From contig BSBM01000753.1 of NCBI GenBank assembly GCA_027924585.1, positions 24,990,001-25,054,000 on the forward strand: DNA of 64,000 nt, given 5' to 3'. Each line of letters starts with the position of its first letter. The first letter of the stretch is position 1. Origin of the DNA: Larix kaempferi. Lineage: Eukaryota; Streptophyta; Pinopsida; Pinales; Pinaceae. The position numbers and the translations under genes were made by a program. This document shows positions 33,819-45,907 of the stretch, one piece after another. The notes under the pieces were generated by a model. It ran no database searches, was not told the origin of the DNA, and saw nothing but the letters and a program-made list of their open reading frames with translations.

Positions 33819-36490
33819 TGTCATACTCCCCACATTTTCATATATAAAAATGTAAAAAATGGATAAAGTATGAATAAGGGAAAAAGAGGAATTTTCCATT
33901 CACTTAATTTTTAAGTGTTAAAAAAATACAATGACATTCGGAAGAGGACGAAAAAATATAACTTTTCTTAAAAGCTAACCATTCTAGCTTCTCAATTATC
34001 TCTCCATGGAGAATCCAATGCAAAACATATAGTGACTATTTGTTTCATCAATGCATATATCTTAATACTTATTCATTTCCATTTGGTTCTAGACAAAATC
34101 ATAAAATGATTATAGAGACGACATAACCATGCATTTCAAGGAGATTAAAAGTATATTTCCTAGGATAGTTATGAAATATCATAACTAAATCATTGTGAAA
34201 TTCTTACCTAAATAACCTAAGTTAAAATTTCATAATCTATGAAACCATGTAATTATCCGACCAACTCTTTTTTTTTTTTTTAATTTATAAACTAAGTACC
34301 TTAAATATATTTCATACTTTATCAACCGATGTACTATCCCATTCTATCAATATTTTATCGAATATTTCATAGAATAACTATGGAATATAATAACCGATTC
34401 ATTTTGAAATTAAAGTCATGAACTAAAAAACATAGATAAAATTTCATAACATAATTATAACCTCTTTTATAATACACATGAGATATGTAGTATAATGGCT
34501 ATGCTATTTATTATACATTATATGTAACATAATTATCAATCTATTATATATTACAAGTAGGATATGTAATATAGTTTGTATCTATTATATAATACACAAG
34601 GTATATAACAAGTTATTAGAACATCAACCTAACTACACTAAACGGTCGCATAACCTAACACACAGTCGACCATCTGATCAGTGGAGATCGCCTATGTGTG
34701 AACACGACCTCAAAGAGTTTGTCGGCAGAGTAAGAACCAACCAATCATGGAGCATGTAGGTCCTGTCTCAGTACATAGGCTTAGACATCGAATCCTGAAT
34801 CATGGAGGTTGGCAAATCACCGAGCAATGGTAGTTTGACAAAAGAAACAGGTTTAGACGCCGAGCATGCCACCATGGATTCGTTGGCAGCTCGACAAACC
34901 AGCAAATAAGGGAAGAACATCAAGAAGATGTCGAGGTCGTAGTCTCAGTACTGTACGTTGAGCCAGACTCAACACAGATACAGTGTAAAAGAAACATCAT
35001 AAATATCGTAACGTAAACAAAGAGAAGACGACAAAACAATCAGAAAAAAATAGGAAAACAGAAATAGTCGACGCCCTCGCTGGGCAAAACGCAGAGATCA
35101 ATGAACGTTTTCTATTCGACATGGGAAATTAAAAAAAAACGTAGAGATCTACAACCCCATATCTCACTTCAGCAAAGAAAATAGAATACACAGGGATCTA
35201 TGAAAACAATTTCACTTCGGCATGGAGAAAATAAAACGCAGAGTTTACACATGCAAGGGAATCAATGTTCAAGTTCAGTGCTAGTAGGTAGACTAAGATT
35301 ACAACCCAAAAATTGCAAAGGTCAACCAGCAGCACAAAAAAAATACATCATAAACACGAAAATTAAACACGGGGTCAGTGTTAGCTTCCCTCCTCATGGA
35401 TCCAACCACCGCCCTAATTGCTTATATGATAAAGAGTTATAGTGGGATTCTCGCAGATCATATTCTGGATCAAATTCATCACGGTTTTAAACATGTATAC
35501 ATATCATTTACCATACAGTGGGGGTTCACGCAGATCGTGGTCATGGTTTACTTTTATAAAACATTGAAACAAAACGTAAAAACATGATTATCGTAAGCTT
35601 CCCACACTGTCGCAATACACAGTCAAATTGAACGAAATAGAGGTGGGATCAGCGAGGGCTTCTTCTTCCCCCACGGTCAACAATACACCATACCATTTTA
35701 TAGAATCTCATGCGTCGATTCAACTAGTGTTAAAGATAAAAGAATAAAAAATATATATACAGAAATCATTCTTAAACTCATTCCAGCAAAGAAGCTATGT
35801 GTAGATTCAACTTAGAGCGTTAATGATAAAAGAATAAACACATATATACATAAATCATTCTTAAACTCAGTCCAAAGGAGAAGCTATGCGTAGATTCAGC
35901 CACACAGCGAGGTCTAATACTTTACCCAAATTCATCCAATAACCAATAATACAGAAAAGAGTACTTACTTTAATATAAAGACAGTGCCGATCTGGAAAAA
36001 CACGGGAAAACACGGGAGAGGAATCAATTCCTCCCAACCATAGAGATCATGGAATCTGTCAGATCTCACCCTCGAGCTGGATCACCACCTCAACTACTGG
36101 ACCAGCACTACTGCAATGCAGCACTCCTCCCATGGAGTCTGTAATTGTTAACTCGATGGTCTTATCAAATAAGAGAGCTCAACACAAATGCTCCAACCTA
36201 ATGGCACTCCTTTGCACAACATCCCTGATGCTCTCTCAGTGCCCCTCTTTATAGTATTTTCCTTGGTCTTGTGCCATCACCAACCCAATCCCAAGTAAAT
36301 CCCGAGATCTTATTTTTGTGGATCTTGTTGGAGTGTTGAGGTCTCCACTTGGATTGATTGATTTTTATCATAATTGTTGTGCTATCTCTTGTCCATAGTT
36401 GTAGGTGGTGTCCCCTCATTCAATTGATCCTCTCCCATGTTTCTTTCTTTTATTTAATAATAAAAATAGTTTTTTGACATCATTCTAACA
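33819..36490 (-). repeat. Gypsy 5' LTR (about 2.67 kb)
   Basis: Minus-strand start TGTTAGAATGATGTC (36490) and end TATGACA (33819). The end is fixed by the primer-binding site. The start is chosen as the TG that best mirrors the TGACA end; a TG eight bases further in is an alternative. The LTR contains a TATA box at 36241-36255. It is much longer than the left LTR because that one is truncated. Confidence 0.82.
36241..36255 (-). promoter_or_regulatory. TATA box in gypsy LTR
   Basis: Minus strand reads ACTATAAAGAGGGGC, a strong TATA sequence about 240 bp into the LTR. The same TATAAAGAGGGG occurs in the unrelated solo LTR at 39707-39718. Confidence 0.6.
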
Positions 36491-36699
36491 TAACTCTGAG
36501 TTACAATTTGTGAGTTTTAATAACTCAAATAATAAAACAAATTAAAATAATGATCTTTTACTTCAAGTAAAAATTGTTTTTGTGAGGGGGGTTAGAGTTT
36601 CCATTTTTTTTTATATTTTATAAGCCGACATAAAAAAAAATTAATTACTTTTTTTTGGTACATAATGTTACTCGGTTGTAAGCACCTCGCTACTCTTGT

Positions 36700-36960
36700 G
36701 CAACAATTCCATTCATAGTAGTTATCTTATAACTATTAAAATAAATATAACTAATGTGAAAATTTTAATTATATCTATATTATATTTAATAATTTTATTT
36801 TTATAATATTTAATTTTATAAAAAAAATAATTAAAAAGCAAAAAATGTATATATTCATTTGGGTTTGAAACATTAACAAAGTAAACTCAATCATTTTAAG
36901 TAAAAAAAATACTTCAATAACAAAGTGCATAAAACTCATAATAAATTGATGTATAGATTC
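36700..36960. repeat. AT-rich dispersed repeat, right fragment of copy 2
   Basis: Matches the second half of the 2010-2300 repeat, including ATTAACAAAGTAAACTCAAT, AAGTAAAAAAAATA and AAACTCATAATAAAT. From 36491 to 36700 I recognise nothing besides AT-rich DNA with a TAACTC..GAGTTA word pair. Confidence 0.5.
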
Positions 36961-37560
36961 TCTAGATTCAAGGTAAGATAGGACAGATTCATTCTATGGC
37001 AAGCCATATGCACCTCGCAGCAGACTAATTAAGTCTGTTGCAGGGCCTTTGACGTACACCTTCTGGCCTGAAACCTCCGTGCGCAGTGAATAATTTTTCG
37101 GCCAAAGATATCCATGACCCGTCGGACCACATATCCATGGACCATGACTATCATGTATGCACATGCCATCAGCTCATATCCATGCCTATCATGGATGCGC
37201 ATCCCATTCCGAAGAGTTACTCAAATTTGAATTTGAATTTTGAAATGCCCGCGCGAAGAGCATATTGATTGCGACACGAAATTGCCAATGTCATTCCCTC
37301 CAGGATCCGAGTTGGTTGATCTCATTTTTAATTTTGCGGAGAAGCTTGCAAAGCCCTTTGAGCGCCTGCGCCAAGAAAAATAACAAAGAACGGGGCTATG
37401 GGCACTGCAGACCGGTGAAAATATGGTGTTCTCCAAGTTTTGTTCAATACGTGCAGGGCATTCGTCACGATCCTGCTTGACTCCATCGTGCGACTTCGAT
37501 ATCTCACAACACATTTTAGAGAGAAGGGGACAGCGTCAGCGAGGGGTTTGGATGTTGATG
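36961..37560. other. GC-richer unclassified segment
   Basis: Base composition is visibly higher in G+C than the flanks. It contains a duplicated ATATCCATG..TATCATG motif (37120-37195). Short frames exist on both strands (37086-37268 plus; 37221-37514 minus, 97 codons). None shows a domain I know. It may be an exon or promoter fragment of a lost gene. Confidence 0.3.
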
Positions 37561-39080
37561 CTCATATGTTGATGTGATTGCCACCATTTCTAATATATAA
37601 ATTCTTGAAATGAATCGATGGCAGAGATTCTTGTCCATTTTAAATTCTTGTTATATAAATTTTTGAAGTGAATGGATTGTTCAGTGCTGCATTCATGGGC
37701 GGCATAATTATTAATTTTATAGAGCCTACTTATGAATTGGAAGTTTTGATCGCTATTAAGTTTCTAGAGCCTGGATATGTGTACGGTTTAGCAATTGATT
37801 TTCACTGTATAGTTCTGTATATATCACAATGCTTAGCTAGCAGGATCAATATTGTTTAAGCGATATAAACATGAAGCAATGTGTGGTGACTACGGTGTGG
37901 TTACTACCGCTACAACATATTCAAAAGTGTGTGTTGTTAATCGATTTGTTGGAGCTACAGTTCTTTTCTGCTCAAACTTTATGCAAATGAAACAATGGTT
38001 ATTACTTCCAACTCGTCGCAGTTTCTCTGATTTATTAAAGTCTTATAAGGCCAAAGGTTTAAATTTTCATATTGAAGATTTTTTTAATTATAATTGAAGT
38101 ATGACAAATAGAATGAGTGGCAATGTTATGCATGGCATATAGCGATATATTCATCATGAAATGTTATTTATTTAGTTTATCGCTAAATTGGTCAAAGTTA
38201 TTTCCACATGGTGTAATGCATAAATCACCAAATGATAAATTTGTAAAAATGATTTTTTTATCAAGAATTATTTGAATTTTACATTGAATTGCGAGTGGAG
38301 CTTTGTTTCAAAGTTGAAAAAAGTATTGAAGTAATTTGTTATTTAAAAAAAAATTAAAAACATAAAATTGGAAAAAGTTAATTAAGGATATAAAGTTTAA
38401 AAATGGATTTTCTTTCACATAAATACTAGGCCATGATTTAGTCTCATTTGTTTTATATAAGAAATGTAATTGGGATTTAAAAAGGGTGATCATATGCTTT
38501 TGCATTTATAAAGAGATTATGAGTTGTATCTATTTCTTTTTCTTTTTATTTTTCTTCATAAACTTTGTGAGTGGAGTTATAAAGTGTTTTTTGGAGTTAT
38601 AAGGAGAATTGTATATAAAACTAAATAAAAATTGTTATATTGTATAACAATCAACACTTGTTATTATTTGGTTAATTAATGAAGTAGAATCTCATTGGTA
38701 TGGAGAAAATTGGCAAGCCTAAAAATCAATGACCCTAGTTTACTAATGGACCAACAAAACTTGAATAAACATTGGTGATTGGTTATTAGTCGGTTCACTA
38801 GACAAGACCAATAGGATGCCAAGCGACAACAAATGAGGGGTTCCTAGTCAAGAGGGACGTTGATGATTTGGAACATTGGAAAGTTAAGAGATGACCCACA
38901 TCAACAACCCTTTCTTAGTGGTTAATAAATCAATTAGCAAAGAAATGGTTATGGTAAAAGTGCTCATAGTAATCATTTCTAGGTTAGCATAAGACCAAAA
39001 TGATTTGGCAAGTTAAGTGTTTGAGTGCATATGTAAGACACACGGAGTTCAATTTAGGGTTCAAATGGGATGGGAAGAAT
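37561..39080. other. Gene-free interval
   Basis: AT-rich. Short frames at 37668-37859 and 37852-38097 show no recognisable domain. A 9-bp-arm hairpin ATTGTTATA/TATAACAAT lies at about 38632-38652. Confidence 0.5.
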
Positions 39081-39085
39081 ATTTT
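39081..39085. repeat. 5-bp TSD ATTTT, left copy
   Basis: ATTTT here and at 41543-41547 brackets solo LTR 2. The motif is simple, but the TG..CA ends fall exactly next to both copies. Confidence 0.85.
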
Positions 39086-41542
39086 TGCAGTGCCCCTAAC
39101 TAGGCACTGGGTCTCTATTAGTATTTTCATGTAAATACCAAGTTTTCTCTTATGTTTTCTGGAAAAATTCAACCGTCTATGTCTCTGTTATCTAAATGAT
39201 TATATGTCTCTGCAATTTAAGTAAACATAAACTTAAATATTTCATTTCAACTCTATTCTTTTAGCATGCATAATCTGAAAATAAAAGGAAAATACAATTT
39301 ATTTGAGCTAGCTGAGTAAAATACCTGGACCCGTAGATTTGCAGTAAGATCAAAAGACTTACGTGGTGGATTCTATAAGTTACCTTAGCAACCCAAAATG
39401 ATGTGTCCACCCTGCCGACCAGCTATTATCATGCTGACCCTAGGAAATCAACGGATTTCCTAGCGCCCGAGCCCACAGACCGATAATCCCGACAGCAACT
39501 TTCCATCGAACCTTTCCATGGTAATATTTCGCTGAGTTAACCCCCTCCTTAGTCTTTTCTTTTGAGTTTCCCACCTCCTCAAAGCTTCAAGTTAACCCCC
39601 TCCTCAGCATCGAGCTAACCCCCTCCTCGGCATTCCTCCTTTTTCACAAAAATCCTCACAGTTCTCCCACAATAACCCCCTTACTACTTGTTAACTCCCC
39701 TCTTTATAGGAATCCACCTCCTTCATAAAGTCAAACTTCCTGATCACTCCACCACCCTAGCTATCGTGGTCTTTGGAAGTACAATTCATTAATGCATCCC
39801 CTTTTTAAGGTAAAAAGGTGGATTATATATCATTTTTAAATCACCCAAGTTTCTCTCGAGCGGTGGGATCATTCAATAATTTATTTAAACAAACCCTTTT
39901 TTAATTTATTTTGGAATGATTATGTCCCTTAATTTAAATGAATGATCTATTTAATAAATCATTCAATCCACTATGCTTTATATCAAGATTATTATCATTA
40001 TTATCATTAATTAAATAATAACAATAATAACATAATAATTAATAATAATAGGAATTAAATTAATTGTGAATAGAAATTAGAAATATTTATTTGTTTACTC
40101 GATAAGTGTCAACATAGTACTTCTGGGTATAAATAACGGAATATACTTTAATGGTTTAATTAATCATGATCAACAATTATACAGCACACTCTTCTATTAT
40201 TAATGTTTAACTTTTATACTTCACATTGAAGACACCTTTACTTGAGGATACTTACAATTAATGACATTTATTTTACACATTAGAACTTGATAATCTTTTA
40301 TTATTAAGTCATCCACTAAATACTTAATTGACTTATCCATGATAACTTATAACATTGTTAAATCTTGATAAGTAGGTTGTAAACCAATATTATTGCGCAT
40401 GTGCATAATGTGCATGCGTGGCCAGTGTATGCACAAGACGGACATGTGCTATAAACATACGTCATATGTCCTATGCATAACAGCTAACTAACAGTAATAA
40501 TACTTTATGCAAACTGAACAAGTATACATTCATCATAATATTACTAATACATAGTCGGTTATTTTATCAGTTAACCTTTAAGACTTCATTTCGTTATTTT
40601 TATGATTACATTTGATCAATCATTCAGGTGCAAGGGAAGCTACTTACTACCACTAACTCCGGGTCCAGGAATACTCAACCCTCAACAGTACTAACTATCA
40701 TATCCTCCCATCCTAACCTACGTCCACATCCTCCCTATACTTCCTCTGCTAGTACAAAAGTGGATGTCGGACTCATCGACCTGACCACATAGAACTTGAG
40801 AGTGATAGCGTCCGCTGAGCAACGAACCTATCCTCTCCTAGCAGGCATCCGACCATCGTCATCACAACATACATGGGGAGCGTGTCTCAGCACGGCCCTC
40901 CCAGGACCTCGGGTATCATAGGAACATAGGGTGGGAAACACATCCATCCCTCTCAACATACTGGGTCTACACCCTTATCAAGTCATACTCTGCTGCTATC
41001 GAGATTATCGGTCCATGTCATCGTATCATCAGTTTCGGTTGCTAAGGTGTACTGCATGGATAGGTTCTTCTCCATATCAGATCAAGTATCCGGCTATCCC
41101 ATAGCCCTTGAGTCTTGTAGGTTAGTATTCCGCCAAATACACATTTTATAACAAGCATTTCCATTCGATCACCCATTGATCCATATCATCAACATCATTT
41201 TATTTCACATCACAATTGCATCACCGGTATGCATGGAATATAACAGTTCTATCAATTTCATCATAGGATGGCACTCACGTACAACACCATATATTTCACA
41301 TTTCATCAATGAAAACGCTAACACATATATATTTTCATCATAAAAGCAATGAATCTCATGATAATCATAACTTAATAACTGCATGAAGATAGTGGCATCT
41401 TTAACATAGTAGCAACATATCATAATGTCTATTATGCCGAAAACATAGTTCACTCTGTCTAACTGAGTCCAACAGATAATAAGCATATAAAGTGAAAGGT
41501 GTCTACTCGTAAACATGCCTAGTCAAAATATGGGGCGTTACA
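39086..41542 (-). mobile_element. Solo LTR 2 (2,457 bp)
   Basis: Plus strand starts TGCAGTGCCCCTAACTAGG and ends TATGGGGCGTTACA, so the minus-strand LTR begins TGTAACGCCCC, a common start of plant gypsy LTRs, and ends GGGGCACTGCA. The two ends form an imperfect inverted repeat. A perfect 5-bp TSD flanks it. A minus-strand TATAAAGAGGGG at 39707-39718 fits the orientation. Inside, GTTAACCCCCTCCT-type words are repeated at about 39537-39630. No gag or pol, so it is a solo LTR of a family with no internal copy in the window. Confidence 0.88.
39707..39718 (-). promoter_or_regulatory. TATA box in solo LTR 2
   Basis: Minus strand TATAAAGAGGGG, identical over 12 bases to the TATA region of the gypsy LTR at 36241-36255. 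Confidence 0.5.
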
Positions 41543-41547
41543 ATTTT
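41543..41547. repeat. 5-bp TSD ATTTT, right copy
   Basis: Partner of 39081-39085. Confidence 0.85.
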
Positions 41548-42239
41548 AGATAATTTTTTTATCTCTCAAAGATAATATAGAAATGACTTTCAAAATTTAA
41601 CAAGCTTATTGAGGCTAATAAACATAGAGAGAAAAGGCACATTTCGTAAGCGTACAAGCCTCTAGAGTTGAAAAATATTGTTAAAATTTCTATTTCAAGA
41701 CAAGAGGATATCAACCCTTGAGTGAGACAATGTCGATGTTTAATGGCTTTTTAATTTTTATAATAAAACACTGGATTTTTTTTCCATATGAGGGTTTTCT
41801 CGAGTTTAAAACCTATGAGTCTAGTAATTATGTTTCTTTGTGAATTCTAGATGTTTTCATGGGTTGTGTAGGAAATTGGAGAGTAGACCTAAGACATTCA
41901 AGAGTGCCATTGTGATATTCAAACTCACCCAATGTATAAACATATCATATTTGGGTTCAAGTTATGAGTAACCTAAGAAAAATGAAAGTTTATGTATGAC
42001 CCAAACTGGAAAATACTTTGTAGTAGGGAAATAACCTTTGTAAGGACCCTTAGAAGCTCATTAAAGGCCAATATAACCAATAATGGAGGAAAATTATACA
42101 TCTTAAAGGGAGTATGGAATAGAGAAGTAGTGATTACAAGGCCAGTTATCGAGAGTGGATCGACAAAGTAAGGAGAGTAGGCAATGTTAAAGCCAATGCA
42201 AGTCAAGGGAGTCAACAATGAAGAAGTAGAGTTGTAAGA

Positions 42240-42490
42240 ACCCACTCAATGTGTATGTTCGAAGACAAACCTTGATTTATTCCTTTTATGGAGGAAGGAA
42301 AATCAACATACCTGTATATGATGGTGTTGTGGATGCTATAAAAATCAGTAATTGAATGCATTTGTTGGAATTCATAGATCATATGGCATTCCCTACTTTG
42401 TTGGGAAGCTTAGTATGGTGGGATTTGAAAAGAAAAGAATGCATGGTCATATATTAGGTATGGTTCAAGATACCATTAGGAAGAAATGAT
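42240..42490 (+). pseudogene. gag: Gypsy gag fragment
   Basis: PVYDGVVDAIKISN, a stop, MHLLEFIDHMAF and LLGSLVWWDLKRKE (about 42308-42440) follow the order of Ty3/gypsy gag, whose family pattern is Y-DG--DAEKL--W---LE followed by AL-WW. Upstream FIPFMEE fits the preceding linker. Stops and frameshifts make it a small relic. The DNA at 41548-42240 and 42491-43030 has no other recognisable content. Confidence 0.6.
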
Positions 42491-43030
42491 ATCCTATATG
42501 TAATAATAAATTCAACGTCCACCCTATCATTTGTTGACTGATTTTTTCTATGTCACATTACGGTTGTTTTGTTACGTATAGTTGGTTCTTATGCCCAGGT
42601 ATGGGAGATATATTTGTAAGGGTGATAGAATAATGTTATCTTTTGATTATTTTAGCAATGGACAATGGAGTTGGCAGCTCGCCCTCCTTGTCATTATGTA
42701 TATTTTCACACAACTTTTCCTTAATATAAGTTGTCTTTTTTCTGTGTGAAAAAAAAAATAGGGAGTGGCTATTGTTGTGTTTAGATGATATCTCATTCAC
42801 ATGGTTATAGAAAAATATGCACAAATTATATTAATGAAATACTTTAAGAAAAATGGTTATAGACATTTAAGTCTTACATCTTTATTTAAAAATTTAATTT
42901 ATTCCTTTTTCAATTGTACTAAATTGATGAGGCCAATACAAAATCCAAGTACTTTTAGGATTTTTAAAAAATGATATAAGTGTATATTTATCTTTTTTAA
43001 TAATTTGTATTCTTATTAAATATAATATTA

Positions 43031-43054
43031 AATCTGTTCTATATAGAACAGATT
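43031..43054. repeat. 24-bp perfect palindrome
   Basis: AATCTGTTCTAT is followed directly by its reverse complement, without loop or mismatch. It stands alone. A TGTTCT..AGAACA pair like this could be a dimeric protein site, but nothing else supports that. Confidence 0.8.
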
Positions 43055-43102
43055 AATCCTATATACCAACTAAAACTAAATGAGTTCTCAAAAACATCAA
43101 CT

Positions 43103-43255
43103 CATACTTCAATACAAATATACAAAACCAACTCAAGATATTTATTATCATTATTATACTTAATTCATACTTAAACATGAAGATCTGAATTCATACTTAA
43201 ACATAAATATACAAAACCAACTCAACATATTCATTATCATTATTATACTCAATTT
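43103..43255 (+). repeat. About 85-bp tandem duplication
   Basis: CAAATATACAAAACCAACTC..ATTATCATTATTATACT occurs at about 43118 and 43205 with few changes. Confidence 0.75.
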
Positions 43256-43379
43256 AATTGTATCTGTCAAGTTCCTCTTAAGGATGTGAATTTGTATAAT
43301 GTGCTTTAACTTTTCTAAAATCATAAGACATGGACAAAGTGATTTGATAATTACACATATCATCATCATTTCATAAACT

Positions 43380-44949
43380 TATTCATTTTCATAGATATTG
43401 ATATCTTTTTCTTTCCATATAACAAAGTTAATTTAATTATTTAACAATTCTTCCTCTCATATCATACTAGTTACTTCTTTCTAATAACATAACCTATTAA
43501 TACTCTCTAATTTTTGTATTTTATGTATCCTATGTTTATACACTAAAGTTATTTTATTTGTTATTTCTCTTTTGCTTATTAATTAATATATTATTATTTC
43601 TAATTCTTTTTTTAATTATACTCATTTAATTATAATTAATTTATTTTTCCTATACTAAATTAATTCATTATTTTGGGTATTTTTATTTTATTACTTTATT
43701 TATTAATTAATTTATTATTATTTTTAATACTCATTTATAACTAATTTATTTTTCCAATGAATAATTTTTAATTTATTACTCTAAATAATTTTTATTTCAT
43801 TATTATTCTTTTTTTACCATCTTTAAGCTAAATTTTTTATTTATTTACTATTTTCTAAGTTAAAATATTTATTTCTTTTATTTCTTTTAATTGATTGCCA
43901 TTACTCTCTTTTAAATTTAAAACTTTTTGTTTTACTCTCTTTTAAATATAAAACTTCTTCCTATACTAAGACATTATTTAATCTAATTTATTTATTATTA
44001 TTAATTATTAATTTACTTTACTTTATTATTATTTTAAATTTTGTTATCTTATTAATTAATTAATTTATTATTACTATTTTGTAATTTAAGTTTCTTAAAT
44101 CAATTATAGTTTTCTTATTATAATTCTTTATAATATTATATCATAAAAATATATATATTCTTCCAACTATTAATTAATTTAAATAGATAAAATTAAAATC
44201 CTTTATCATTTCATTATTAAATATCTTTCTTTATTAATTTAAATAGTATTTTATCACTTACAATTTTTTTATTAATATTAATTCTATTTATCCATCTTTA
44301 CCAAAAACAATTATTAATATTAAATTTATTAAATCATTTTTACCATAATTCATTGTTAGTTTTATTTCATTTTTATCATAATTTATCATTTGTTTTTGCA
44401 ACTTGTTCCTAATAATTACATCTAATTTATTTTCTATTATTTTCCTAAGGGCTAATACTCTCCTCTATCTATATTTATTTGGTCATAGTCTTTTTCATAT
44501 ACAACAACTTCATTTGAATCCTTAAGATGGGTGGAGTGTCCACTTGAAGAAACATCATTCCTAAATCTCTACACAGTGAAACTCCAGAAGATTAAACTCA
44601 ATGGTTGAACATTGTAAACCTCTACATAATGTTGATGAATCATTTTGATTATATTTACGTGGGATTTTTTGAAATGCTAAACTCACTCAATTTTTTTAGT
44701 GCAAACTATTCATTTGCTACTTATTCCAAATATGAATAGATTTAAAATATTTTATAGGTTCAAAACATTTTTCCAATCTATTATGTTGAAGTATTAAAAG
44801 ACTATGTCATCGGAAATCCTACACCTCATGATCAACATGTTTAAATTTTGCAAGGCTTCATTATGTCCTAAACCATATTTATTTTAGCAATATATTGATG
44901 GTGACAAAATGTATTACATAGTGTAGTTATCATTGTTACTATTAGTGTT
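43380..44949. other. AT-rich low-complexity and unremarkable DNA
   Basis: To about 44460 the sequence is dominated by TTATTA/ATTAATT words. From 44460 to 44949 it is ordinary AT-rich DNA. No gene is seen in either part. Confidence 0.7.
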
Positions 44950-45400
44950 TATATACCAGTATATACACTCATGTATATACTGGTATATACTATATACGCT
45001 ACTTACATACTGGTATACACTAGTAATATACACTAGTGTATACACCAGTATATATACATTAGTGTATATACCAATATATATGCTAGTGTATATTACTACT
45101 GTTATGTATATACACTAGTGTATATTATTAGTGTATACTTGTATATACAATAGTGTATATCACTGGTATATACACCAGTGTATATACTAGTATATACTCC
45201 CAGTATATACATTGGTGTATATACTATATATAAATTGGTATATACACCGGTATATATAGTATATATAGTGATATATATACTAGTGTACATATACTTGTAT
45301 ATACACTGGTGTATATACGAGTCTATACACTGGTATCACTAGTGTATACACTGGTATATACACTAGTGTATACTAGTGTGTATATATATATAACTAGTAT
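44950..45400. repeat. CTAGTG/CCAG quasi-palindromic satellite, cluster A
   Basis: Degenerate repeat of GTATATACACTAGTGTATAT and TATATACCAGTATATA or its complement TATATACTGGTATATA. CACTAGTG centres are perfect palindromes; the CCAG/CTGG blocks flip orientation along the array. Spacing is about 20-24 bp. Frames crossing it are spurious. Confidence 0.9.
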
Positions 45401-45438
45401 TTTATGTAATTTATCAAGTTGTTTATGAATATGCCGAC

Positions 45439-45600
45439 AAATCCATGATAGAGCTTGTGCAATTTATCAAGTTGTTAATGAATATGAAAAGTTGAACCAA
45501 TACAGAAACAATGAGCATGGGGATGATAATGATGGCGACGATGATCATGGGGATGATGACGGTGAAAATGAGCATGAGGGCGACAATGGTGACAATGGGC
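45439..45600 (+). repeat. Inverted duplication, left arm
   Basis: Aligns with the reverse complement of 49935-50083: AAATCCAT, GAGCTTGTGCAATTTATCAA, GAATATGAAAA, TTGAACCAATA, AGAAACAATGAG and GGATGATAATGATG. Both arms keep one open frame (ACAIYQVV.EYEKLNQYRNNE followed by an Asp/Glu/Asn-rich tail), which suggests a coding ancestor. A 53-bp direct repeat (AATTTATCAAGTTGTT at 45408 and 45461) lies at its edge. Confidence 0.8.
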
Positions 45601-45745
45601 ATGGAGATGAGGATGGTGATGATGACAATGAGACAACAAAACAATGGGGATGGTTATAGTGACAATGAACATTACATTTGATGGTGATGGTGACAATGAG
45701 AATTACAATGAAGAATGATGTTGATGGTGACAATGGGCATGGTGA
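45500..45745 (+). repeat. GAT/AATGGTGA-rich imperfect microsatellite
   Basis: Degenerate GATGATGAC, GACAATGG and GGTGATG words. His/Pro/Ser- and Ile/Val-rich frames on the minus strand (45423-45733) result from it and are not genes. Confidence 0.8.
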
Positions 45746-45907
45746 TATACCAGTATATACACTGGTATATAAACTAGTTGGTTTATATACAGTATATATA
45801 CTGCAATGTATACACTAGTATATATAGTGTATACATTGTGAGTACTAGTACTAGGGCATATTCTAACAGGATGTTACTAGGTATATACATTAGTGTATAT
45901 ACCTGGT
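45745..45907. repeat. Satellite cluster A', left of solo LTR 3
   Basis: Same CTAGTG/CCAG satellite. It ends in the TSD CTGGT at 45903-45907. The array resumes directly after the LTR at 49848. Confidence 0.88.

Larger units (their letters stand above)
28143..36490 (-). mobile_element. Ty3/gypsy LTR retrotransposon, damaged
   Basis: On the minus strand: a 5' LTR (36490-33819), a primer-binding site, gag, protease, RT, RNase H and integrase in Ty3/gypsy order, then a truncated 3' LTR (29705-28143). A deletion joined the integrase directly to the middle of the 3' LTR near 29705, removing the end of pol, the polypurine tract and the first part of that LTR. The LTRs differ at many positions, so the insertion is old. 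No clear TSD: ATTTC precedes the left end and TAACT follows the right end. Multiple stops exclude autonomous activity. Confidence 0.92.

Noticed and set aside
36486-36495. TAACT or TAGAA as a gypsy TSD
   Set aside because: TAACT is not found at the left end. TAGAA fits only if both LTR ends are shifted to positions that break the TG..CA rule.
37221-37514. 97-codon minus-strand frame
   Set aside because: No recognisable domain and overlapping frames on the other strand; kept only as part of an unclassified GC-richer segment.
41205-41516. 103-codon minus-strand frame
   Set aside because: Falls inside solo LTR 2, with no domain.
41973-42245. 90-codon minus-strand frame
   Set aside because: Antisense to a region adjoining a plus-strand gag relic; hydrophobic composition follows from the A/G-rich opposite strand.
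45423-45733. His/Pro/Ser- and Ile/Val-rich minus-strand frames
   Set aside because: Shadow of the GATGAC-type microsatellite; the better supported frame is on the plus strand in the inverted arm.
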